Source: Xylaria sp. FL1777 (Eukaryota; Ascomycota; Sordariomycetes; Xylariales; Xylariaceae). Taken from it: a stretch of 64,000 nt of DNA. Shown here in pieces: positions 52,701 to 61,895 of the stretch; position 1 is the first letter of the stretch; each line of letters begins with the position of its first letter. The DNA is taken from positions 248,001-312,000 of the forward strand of contig MU400506.1 of NCBI GenBank assembly GCA_022578965.1, written 5' to 3'. The translations under genes and the position numbers were made by a program. Under the pieces are notes generated by a model, which searched no databases, had not been told where the DNA came from, and saw nothing but the letters and a program-made list of their open reading frames with translations.

Positions 52701-52798
52701 TGACTAGTGACTCGTGCTAAACGTAGCAGACATGTATTTCTCATTGCCGAATTTCAATCCCCTTCACACACCCAACGAAGTAAATCACCACCCGTTCT
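49764..52798. other. Intergenic, 3.0 kb, promoter of PKC and repeats
   Basis: The first 500 bases upstream of the PKC start are CA/AAC-rich on the plus strand (about 50020-50085), consistent with a long 5' UTR or promoter. A TAGGTA cluster lies at 50431-50660. No coding frame beyond this is supported. Confidence 0.5.
50431..50660. repeat. TAGGTA/TACCTA repeat cluster
   Basis: About nine copies of GTAGGTA, TACCTACC and CCTAGGTAGG-like words occur in both orientations, some forming perfect short palindromes. This is the same family as at 10141-10520. Confidence 0.75.
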
Positions 52799-53896
52799 CT
52801 ACGCCTGTTCCGTGTTTTGTGCCGATGAGCTGGTATTGGCGTTATTTGACGAAGTTCCCGCTGGTGGCCCTGAAGCAGGCGCATAAAACCCAGCAATATT
52901 TTGATAAGCTTGGGCAGGTTGCTTCTCAGTTGTGGCCTGCGTTCGCGACTCGGGTCCCATCATATGCATTGGCGGTGCTTGCATCATGACGGGGTACGGA
53001 TAGTATTGCACTGGCTGCATCGGTTGCGTGCCGGCGACTGGTGCAGGGTACTGCATACCCTGGACAGGAAGTGTGTTCAGGGGCTGTGGCGGCATGACGA
53101 AAGCGGCTGACCTCAGAGAATTGCGTTTGTGGGTTTCGATGCAAGCCAGCACGAAAAGGACGAAGTGGTTGACCGACCATATCACGAAGATGACGAAGAG
53201 TGCGCGAACGACCGAGAGTACATTATCCCTGTAGTTGTTGAAAGGCTTATACTCATCGCAGTAGTCGTCGTAGTAATAATGGTTGTTATCCTCGTCATCC
53301 TCGTGCTCGCACTGCTGAAGGACGGAGGCCACGCCTAGGTAGACGGAGATAGTCAGGAGACTCGCAAAGACGCCGGCTATCCAGAAGAGTAGATGCAGTC
53401 CTACGTGCGCGCCCGGATGAATACCTCTCTGGACTTGTTTGCGTAAACGCACGAAGTACGTGATGAGCTCTGCCGCGTTCCAGAGAATAGAGACTGCAAC
53501 GATCACATAAGAATAGAATGCTACGGCAGCAGCAGTGCCGCCCCGGCTCACGAGTACACTTGTCAGCGCAACAATGACGATGCCCCAGATCGTGGACAGG
53601 CTAGTAAGAGCAATTCTGGTGGCAAGCCAGGCTGAGGATAGGTGCGGCAGAGGTCGAATAGGAGTCGAGTATGGGAACTGTTGGTTGGGCTGTCCAGTAT
53701 ATGGGATGTAGACCGGTTGGTTTTGACTGTGGAATGGCTGTGGGAGAGGCTGGTGATGTGTAGATGTTGGGTGTTGCGGAGGTGTTGGCGCTGCATTGGT
53801 TCTGTCTACTGGGCTCGTTGTAGAGTCGCGAACTGTATCCGACACTTCTTCCCTGTCCCCTGTCGCTGTTGGCAAGTTCTGCCCCGGAGTCGTCAT
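52799..53896 (-). CDS. Four-helix (MARVEL-like) membrane protein (365 aa)
   Basis: A single exon. The first ATG of the open frame is at 53896; the longer frame begins with a TTG. Residues 1-90 are Thr/Pro/Gln-rich and predicted disordered, with Tyr-Pro motifs. Four hydrophobic helices follow at about 98-117, 122-148, 165-192 and 227-254. This spacing is typical of fungal tetraspan or MARVEL-like proteins of the plasma membrane or secretory system. Between helices 3 and 4 lies a strikingly acidic, Tyr/Asp/Asn-rich loop (about 197-223). The C-terminal 110 residues are Met/Pro/Gln/Tyr-rich with repeated MQ/PVQ/YPYP and are also predicted disordered. I cannot assign a function; no enzyme motif is present. 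Confidence 0.7.
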   Translation of the reverse strand: MTTPGQNLPTATGDREEVSDTVRDSTTSPVDRTNAAPTPPQHPTSTHHQPLPQPFHSQNQPVYIPYTGQPNQQFPYSTPIRPLPHLSSAWLATRIALTSLSTIWGIVIVALTSVLVSRGGTAAAVAFYSYVIVAVSILWNAAELITYFVRLRKQVQRGIHPGAHVGLHLLFWIAGVFASLLTISVYLGVASVLQQCEHEDDEDNNHYYYDDYCDEYKPFNNYRDNVLSVVRALFVIFVIWSVNHFVLFVLACIETHKRNSLRSAAFVMPPQPLNTLPVQGMQYPAPVAGTQPMQPVQYYPYPVMMQAPPMHMMGPESRTQATTEKQPAQAYQNIAGFYAPASGPPAGTSSNNANTSSSAQNTEQA

Positions 53897-56336
53897 CGCG
53901 ATAGGTATCAACAAATGTGCTCGTCAACCCGCGAATTGGCTCTTCCCTGATTATTTGACCTTGCAATAATGTCGCGTAAATGAGAATCCTAACACTAACC
54001 CACAACAAGGAAGTAATAGGAAGAGAATAGTAAAATGAAGAGCAACGACAAACGAGTGTGGTGGAATTTCGAATTATGCAAAAACGAAGGACAACGTGAC
54101 TGCGTAGAATCACTATTATATGAAAGTTGAACTGAGAAACCGCCGCCTAACAGTCGAGGGGAAAAAAGGATTAAAAAAGAGAGGGTCTGAGGGTCTAGAG
54201 CGTTGTTGGTGAGGCGCCTTTGTATGCCTAAAAATGAGATGATGCCAAGCTTTTACACCGTTGCCACCTAAGTTCGATTAGCCAGTATAGTCTCCCAGTT
54301 AAGGCTTAGCGAGCCGCAATGTTGCTGCCAAGAATCTCGGCAACCCTAGCAAATTCTAAAGATGTTAAGACTTCCGGCCAGAGCACCGGTAGTAGCCGAG
54401 TCTCCTCGCCCAGTTCTAATCAAGCAAAGTTCTATATCTCTACACTATTAATAGTGTACAGTTTAGTCTTGGGGATTTTCACTCCGAGTGCTCATGTGTC
54501 CGGCCTTATAGAATGCTCCATGTTCAAATTGGCTGTAATGCCGTGTTAGTACCTAGGTAGGCATAACATGCAATACGGCGTAATCAACCCTGGTCGCTAG
54601 GGGTTTGCACGAAGGAGTCAACGACGAAATTAATTGGCTAGTTTATGCTTTCTACGTCTCGGCACTGCGCAGTATGTGTTCAACTCGAGGTTAGCGAATT
54701 TTGGCTTTCTGGAAACAATAGTGAGAGCACGACGATGTCATGTAAGTGAGGAATAAAGACAACAGCTCGAGATGTCCCAAGCTGTACTTTGTCTTGGCGA
54801 TACCTACCGAACTATTATAATAATACATATCCTCCAAGGAGTTACCCCGCGCGTTCTTTTCATGCCGCCTGCATAATCGGAGTTCCCACTCCAGGCTCCT
54901 AATGCCCTAGACATCCATTTTTAAGGTGACAACATAGTATCGCGATCGAAGTCTCTCCCCACCCCTATAGCTTCCTAGGGGTAACTTGCAATTACGAGGA
55001 TACAATTCAATGCGAAAAGGCTTAACTTCCGCATTTGTTGCTGGATCTCATTGAAGAGCTGCATGTCAGGTATGATTCTTTGCTTATTTTCGAGCTACTT
55101 AACTTGGTCTCTTCTTAATAGCTAACGCCAAAAGAATAAGGTATCTCAAAAAATTCACAGATAGAGCTGATAATATTGCAAAGGGCACAAACTATCTTTT
55201 GATCATTCGCTAAGATATTAGGCTGATATAGCTATAATACACCACTTGCGAAGTGCTATCAAACAGCATACACCTGGGTGCGAAAAGGGAGAGTACGTCG
55301 ATGAAGGCAAAAACGTGGAGGACTTCTCTGATCTCGAAAGATCGATCAAACTAAGGATGTCATTATGGCCCACGATAGACTACGTGACTGACAGCGGGAC
55401 GGAGGTACCACGGACGTCAAATACTGGTCACCTGATTGTCTCACCCGTGATATGCGACGTTCTTAACACTATGCTGAATACTATCACACCGTATCATTAG
55501 AAGAAAGCTTTGATACGGGCCGTTCATCTTCAGCTTACCGACTCTCAAGCAATTGACCATCTGTCTAACGAATATCTCAAGAGAATTGATTTGATAGTTA
55601 TAAGGTGAGTCTACGTCCATATGTCAAGAATGCTCAGAGGGGGGTCCTAGTAGAACAGTTGTGCTATTGATAGAATTGGAGAATGGAACTGCGATCAGTT
55701 TGACTAAGTAAGAACGATGAGAGCTTAGAAAACCTTTCACTTCGGGGATTTTTAGAAAAATGAACTGCGAATAAGTTTATGGTGTGGTCGACGGAGTAGT
55801 ATAAGATGTCAAGGTCTGTAGCTCTAAAGCAAACAGGAGATTTAAAAACAAGGTGAAATGCAATGGTAAAGCTATCTACCTAGGTAGCTTTGCTACCTAT
55901 ATTGAGGTAAGTACCTAAGAGTTTATAATTGAAAGTTTGATTAACTAATTGTATTAGAAGGCTTATATGTGATGAGAATGAAGAAGAGTTAATTTCAGAG
56001 TTAAGATCTTCGTGTCTCCAGACTGTCGGGATCTTAGCGGGTAACGTTGGTAAATTATTAGTAGTGAAACGTGGAACTGTCAGCATAGACATCGTGAATA
56101 AGGCATAAAATAAGAAGCCTACTGCGTAATTCCTTTGATAGGTCCGGGCCATCCCTGTAAGTCTAAGACATGGGCGTCTGTTGGCATGTGAACGAGCCCA
56201 TACAAATTCTATTGGACCAAATGCACTTAACGCGCTTCGACGCGTCCAAGAGCATTACCAATTAAATTTCAATCAGCTAGAAAGTCTAACCTCAGGCCCC
56301 TTTCCATGCCATGAGCAACGACTCTTTTTGACGAAA
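53897..56336. other. Intergenic, 2.4 kb, with possible relic
   Basis: This is the upstream region of the tetraspan gene and of the RNase H1-N protein. It contains one possible decayed coding stretch (55246-55608) and a small CCTAGGTAG hairpin-like word at about 55877-55918. No intact gene is seen. Confidence 0.45.
55246..55608 (+). pseudogene. Possible decayed coding exon
   Basis: One frame runs 121 codons with a single TAG at 55498-55500. Residues on both sides look protein-like: a charged segment and CDVLNTMLNT before the stop, then RAVHLQLTDSQAIDHLSNEYLKRIDL after it. The frame ends precisely at a strong GTGAGT donor at 55605. There is no ATG at the start and no partner exon was identified. 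I do not recognise the family. Chance is the main alternative. Confidence 0.25.
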
Positions 56337-57612
56337 ATGGCCAAGAGGCGCAAGAATTTTTATGGTGTTCGTGAAGGCCGGGTTCGCGGAGTATACGACA
56401 ATTGGGAAGACTGCAAGGCACAGGTAGATAGGTGCAGGAGTCAATACCGCGGCTTTGAAACTGCCGATGAAGCCGCATTCTATGTTGCGACCGGTCAGAC
56501 ATGCGACGGAAGGGATGGCCAAGCACACTTCGCTGAATGGAAGCGAACTCAACAGGCCGAAATTTCCGTGAACAAAGTCAAGGAAAGAAGGGAAAGGAAG
56601 CCGCAAATCAAAGTCGAGGCTTTCGACTCATCGCAATCCTACTTCTCTCAAGTCCCAAACTTTGAGCCGAATGACGCCGCAGACTTTGATGATGAGTTCG
56701 GTCGCTTCGCTTCATCACAGGATATAATCCCCGGATCCAAAACATGGCGGGAGAAACGTACGGATGCAATTCGCCGTAAGTTTGACCTCTTGCTTGGTGA
56801 GACCTGGAATCCTAGAACTCAAAAACACTTACTCTCGTTTTGGTACAGATGAAGTGGTATTTCATTATTCTCAGAAGATCGACTCAGACGATGAAGATGA
56901 CATCAAGGAAGAAGACGAAGACCTAGGCCTCTCTGAAGAGGAGGAAACGCGCAGAAGGAAGCTTCGTATCTTCCAGAACATGTGTCGGGAGGCCAAGCTT
57001 GAGCCACTTGACACAATCGAGGGCTGCGTCGCCAATCTCAACGGCGAGCTCATCAATATTGTTGACTACATCAACGCGAAGAGAAACGGTAGGCCAATCA
57101 CGGTCTGGCCGCCGGATCAATTTGAGGCATTCAAAGAATACACACTAAGTGACAGCAAAAGAATCGACCAGAGAACAGTGAAACGTGGGGATAGAATTTT
57201 GGAACCTCTATTGCAGTACCTTAGACGCAAGGATGCTCCTAAGGTGTTCAAGAGTCGAAGGGATCGTGCAGTAATAGCCCGAGAAGACTGCGCCAATCGT
57301 ACTTCGGGCGACATAAACGATGAGAAGACCCAATGGGGCCTCTCAGTCATTAAAGAAGAACCAAGCACGTCCTGCGAAGTCATCTCCATCCACGGAACCG
57401 AATCCGATCGCTCATCGTCACCTATACCCATCAAGGAGGACAACGACGACATCGTTCCGTGGAGCCCCAGCAGTATGGGATCATCCGTCGTTGAGATTCT
57501 AATTAGTAGTCAAGTGGGAAATAAGAGAGATCTAGACGATTTTCTGGAAGAACAAGATGACTCACAGAGCGAAGTGGACCTGACAAATGTGCATAAACGA
57601 CTCCGAGTGTAA
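56337..57612 (+). CDS. RNase H1 N-terminal (viroplasmin-type) domain protein, no nuclease domain (400 aa)
   Basis: Two exons: 56337-56775 and 56849-57612, with GTAAGT donor and TACAG acceptor. Residues 5-50 form an RNase H1 N-terminal hybrid-binding domain: NFYGVREGRVRGVYDNWEDCKAQVDR, then YRGFETADEAAFYV. This domain binds RNA:DNA hybrids in RNase H1. The remaining 350 residues contain none of the RNase H catalytic Asp/Glu motifs. They show an acidic DDEDD/EEDED segment (about 160-175), a conserved-looking block CREAKLEPLDTIEGCVANLNGELINIVDYIN, and a Ser/Asp-rich tail. The long frame upstream begins with a TTG, so the ATG at 56337 (MAKRRKNFYG) is chosen; it fits the domain boundary. Such standalone fungal proteins are usually annotated only by the N-terminal domain. 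A role on RNA:DNA hybrids is inference. Confidence 0.75.
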
Positions 57613-58298
57613 AGGGACTGCTATAAGTGACTATGCATAGTCTGGGATTGAGCTGGTGGGTTAGGTGTATATTTCGTATAATAGGGCTACCGGAGCAGCC
57701 GAAAGTGTAAGACAAGTTAAGATAGATACATTATTTTTAATGGGAAGATGAAGTGGACCAATTCGAATGAATCGGCATTGAAGAACACACGTCAACGCTT
57801 CACGACTCGTGGCATGTAGCAAGCCTACCCACGATTTATAATGTATCATGTAGTGGTAGCCATATATACGAGCAACTCTTGAAACTAAAAGAGATTATCA
57901 AAACTTGGTCATCAAAGCTTCATCATGCATGAGCAGAGCGACACATAGCACGATGTTGCGCCATATATAGAAAAGTCGACCTTGAGCGAGGGTATTAAGC
58001 TACTATATCCTTATACTATCTACTACAACGGCAACAAAGTACCAAAACAGGTGTAACATATACACCGTCAGCTAGTCTTTATCGTGGCATACCATCAAGA
58101 CAAACGTTATGTGGTGATTAACTTGATAATTTTATTTAAAAAGAGAAAAAGGGTGCAATAGTTGTTCAGGTGTATACCGTATCTCCCACCCCCGTTTGCC
58201 AATACCTTCCATCGTGACTATACATTCTATACTGATATACATAATTTCCATTACCACCGATTGCCGGGATATATACAGCGTTAAAAAGAGGGAACATT
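57613..58298. other. Intergenic between convergent genes
   Basis: AT-rich 3' flanks of the RNase H1-N protein and of cytochrome b5 reductase. No gene or structured repeat is seen. Confidence 0.5.
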
Positions 58299-59898
58299 TC
58301 AAAAGCAGAATATCTGGTCGCTCATTTTTGACATCGCACCCGGCTTCTCGAAGCCCAGCTCGACAAGGGCCTTCTTTGCCGCATTTACCATCCCCGGCGG
58401 ACCGCAAATCATGGCCTTTGAGTCTGTACTCGAGGCCGGGAAATGCTCTGCCAGAATATCTTTCGTCACAAACCCTACACCTCCTTCCCAACCCGGCGAG
58501 CGAGTATCCAAGATATAGTACAGCTTCAAATTTTTGGGATACTTCCTTGCGAAAGCGTCGAGTTCGCTCCGGAGTAATATGTCGGCCTCCGTTCGGTTGG
58601 CGTAGATTAGGCTAATCTCCGTTGTATCTCGCTCGTCCTCGCATATGGCACGGATCAGCTGGTACATGGGCGTTATTCCTGATCCGCCCGCCAGCATACC
58701 AATCCGCTTGCAGTAGCCGCGTTTGTAACGCATAGCTCCCTTTGGCCCGCGGAATTTCACCTCGTCTCCAATTGAGAGATTCGCTAGATAACCGCCAGTG
58801 AGCTTGCCATCGGGGTAGCATTTGATTATCAGGTCGAGCGTGCCACGATCAACGTTGTTGGAAATCGGAGTGTAGGATCGAGTCACTGCTTGGCCATTGA
58901 CGTCAGCTGTAATAGCGACGTGCTGTCCAATGGGTAGGCCAAGGACCGATTCAGATGTCGGAAGCTCGAACTTGATATGATACGTATTTGGCGCGACTAG
59001 ATCCTTCTTGACCACTGCGGTACTCAGCGTCAGTTATTAGCAATTCGAGGGTGATGTGAATATGTTTTGGAAGCGCAGAAAGACGCCTCGGGCATGATGA
59101 CAAGCCCAGATAAAAGCTGCCATCGCCCTCAAGGGCTTCAGGTCATTATAGACGAAAATGACCTCGAAAATTACTTACCGGGTAGACTTTGGAACGTGGT
59201 TGGATGAAGCCACCCGCCTTGATTTAGAAGGTCTGGCTTGGCGCGTTTTGGCAGCTTAACATGTGGGGGGTAGTTCATGAAGCTGGGATGAGAGTGCATG
59301 ACTTTAAGGAGATTCCGAGATAGCATAGTACCGGCAAAACCGAAGACTGCTGATGCGATGAGAAAGCCCTCTAAGAAACCGAGCCCTTGAGTCCTCCTAA
59401 GCATAGGGCGGTTTTGTAGAGCGGTGAATAAACCCCTTTGGTTGACTACGTGATATAGCCCTGCGGTACTTAGAACAACTGCTGTGGCTGCGCCAAAACT
59501 TAAGACTGTGTTTATTGAGCTCTTAGTCGTATCGGGCTTGCGTGCTGTGACTCCGACTGATAGTCGAACGGTTGACGTTACTTTCTTCTTGCTACCACCT
59601 TGCAGTTTACCTATACGGTACGTGGCCATTATCTCAGAAGCATCCTCCGAGTGGCCGGCATTGTCGAACTCTTCCGACGCATCTTTACCGGCGACATCAA
59701 CGAGCACCTCGGCACCGCCAGGGTGGTCTCGAAGATAACTTGTGACATCGTACACTAAGCGAGGAGAAGTTAACAGCACGGCCGTGGATAACGTGAGAAG
59801 GCGGGTTTACCTTGACCGTGGATAGTCATCCACACGTCCGCCGGCGTGTTGTGAGCGGCGACCTCGTTGGTCGTGTACTCGATGTCTTCGACAGCCAT
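58299..59898 (-). CDS. Fused cytochrome b5 / NADH-cytochrome b5 reductase (459 aa)
   Basis: Three minus-strand exons: 59898-59811, 59754-59179 and 59014-58299. An N-terminal cytochrome b5 domain (5-82) has the heme ligands His40 (HPGG) and His64 (GHS). A linker with two predicted membrane helices follows (about 111-131 and 156-176). The ferredoxin-reductase module has the FAD motif RSYTP (267-271), NAD-binding GGSGITP (331-337) and CGPPGM (425-430), and ends IFCF as in cytochrome b5 reductases. The enzyme passes electrons from NADH through FAD to heme within one chain, serving fatty-acid desaturation, sterol synthesis or P450s on the ER or mitochondrial outer membrane. The fused architecture differs from yeast Cbr1 and occurs in filamentous fungi. 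It is divergent from the P450 gene at 61896. Confidence 0.95.
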
Positions 59899-60631
59899 TT
59901 CGTTTCTATTCTCTTCTGTGCAGACACCTTAGGCACCTGTATATGCTGTCTTAGAAAGGCACCGAACTCGCTCGTTCGCAGGACACGGCTCTGTCTTTTA
60001 AACCATCTACGCTCGTCCTCGGCGTCTTCATATCGTCGGCCATCGTGTTTTACAAATAGCGATTCGTCGGGACGCGCTATTGTGGCAACGCATGGTACGT
60101 TTTACCAAGCTTGGTGCGTGCCGAGGCTCCCGAATGGTTTAGTGGCCATCGAGAAATTTCAAGCTCGGTACCAGTATCATTTTGAAACGGGTCAGACCAT
60201 GTACTCAGTACGCATGCACTACAGCCCCTACACGACGGGTCGGCAATCTCCGAGTAGTGCCGGACCTTGTTGCATACTTACTATTTGTAGGTACTTATCT
60301 CTTTGGCGGCCGACTTACTTATCTCCGTGACATTTAACAGTGGAGTACCTAACGGGACGTGTAGCCTTCACGTGATGCATTTATTAGGTACTGTGGTGGG
60401 GTGATATAGTTGCTGATAATTACACACCTACTGTCCTTCGGGACTAGCATCATTAGCTCAACCGTAATTGATTCGTTTCAGTACCCAATCAAACTTTAAT
60501 TAAGCAGTACATTTACATGTAACCAGTGTAGTTGCAAAAACGCCCAACAATTCCATGGTTAAATGTCCCTAAGATAGGTAACCCTATTTGAAGTCGGTGG
60601 GGCGTTGCCGCGCGGCTCCTTACACTAACTT

Positions 60632-60723
60632 AAAAGTGGAATAGTGGGATAATCATGTTAGTTTTATTGGGTGTAAATACATGTTGGTATGTATTATGTA
60701 AGAAGCCCCACTATTCCACTTTT
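60632..60723. repeat. 92-bp inverted-repeat (MITE-like) element
   Basis: Perfect 17-base arms, AAAAGTGGAATAGTGGG (60632-60648) and its reverse complement (60707-60723), flank a 58-base spacer. The spacer itself contains a smaller perfect inverted repeat, AATACAT...ATGTATT. The layout suits a miniature inverted-repeat transposable element or a structured RNA. No obvious target-site duplication is seen. Confidence 0.7.
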
Positions 60724-61803
60724 GAAGTCTTAAGTTGCAGCCGAGGCGGCATTCAAAGGGATAGGCTTGTAGTGTAGTTACCGTCGTGTCTCTATAAGGC
60801 TGAGGCATGGTAGTGGCAGCATATACTTATTTGTCCTGCTTAGCTGTCCCCCTTGAATTCTCATTGGTGTGGCCAGATTATTAATATAGTGTCCTTACTC
60901 AGTGACACTGCAATATATCCGCCTGCCTAGGTACCTACACCTCCTTGTACCGTAAGAGTACTCAGTACAAAAAGCAAGGGTTTAAGTGGGACTTAGCTAC
61001 GGCTGCAGCTAGGATATTACGGGGATATCGCTGGGATACTACCAAGGATCGCGGGAGGCGAGATGTAAGTAAGCAAAATTTTCCAGGAAATCATACGGGG
61101 CTAAGTAAGTACAGGAGATAAGCCGGTGGTAAACGACGCTAGATATACAGCTACATGTAGTTTTTCGAGGGTTACTACATTAACCAGGCTATTTTTACTT
61201 GTAAAGCTAGGCTTCTTTAAAGAAGGTATAAAGCTAAGTTTTAAGCTAACATTGTTAATTCCAGTGTTTTTTTTAAGAAACTCCTGTTTGATTTAAAGCT
61301 ATAGAGTGTAAGTGAAGTAGGTACTCGAGCCAACATTCCTACGCACTAATCTTAGTAGAAATATATTTAGCTGACCTACCTATCTCTACTTATCCAGGGA
61401 AACGCGTCTTTTACCAGGTGCCTTAATAAGCGTATGCATAATATCCCTCAGCCTAGTCTAAGTAATCATGATCTGTATTGGATAATCATACATAGGTATG
61501 TAGTACGCAGTAAGGAGAATAAAAAACGAAGCAGAAAAAAAGAGAGAGATAAGAAAAGAACGCCAAGCCGGCCTAAATTAGAGGGTCTTCACGATCGGTA
61601 AGACTAGTAAAAGTGGGACGCTAACTACTTACAGTACCTGCCTCGGCAGTCTTCAATGTTGATGTGTCGTCATGCCATACACGTACATACAGTGCAATCC
61701 TCAGGCGAGATGCAACTTACAAGAGTGAGAGAGCGATGGAGCGAAAAGGCAACCGGCATTCATAGTGCCACCGGAATTCCGGAAAACTCCCCATAATGGA
61801 CGG

Positions 61804-61814
61804 AATAAATATAA
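61804..61814 (+). promoter_or_regulatory. TATA-like box of P450 gene
   Basis: AATAAATATAA lies 82 bases upstream of the P450 ATG, a reasonable distance for a fungal TATA element with a short 5' UTR. It is called from position and composition only. Confidence 0.35.
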
Positions 61815-61895
61815 TTGTGTTGGTCTCTCGTGCCACGAGTGAACATACCGCAGTCTGTCCCTACACACATTTACTTGATATTCTACAGCTTCATT

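Larger units (their letters stand above)
59899..61895. other. 2.0 kb divergent region between b5 reductase and P450
   Basis: This must contain both promoters. It holds the 92-base inverted-repeat element at 60632-60723 and an AT-rich TATA-like box near 61804. A frame at 59812-60330 is the antisense of the first b5-reductase exon extended by chance. No gene is seen. Confidence 0.5.

Noticed and set aside
59812..60330. 172-codon plus-strand frame
   Set aside because: It is antisense to the first exon of b5 reductase, extends into promoter DNA, and has no recognised domain.
61815..61895. Upstream extension of the P450
   Set aside because: It begins with TTG and contains no membrane anchor. The ATG at 61896 starts the conserved N-terminal module.
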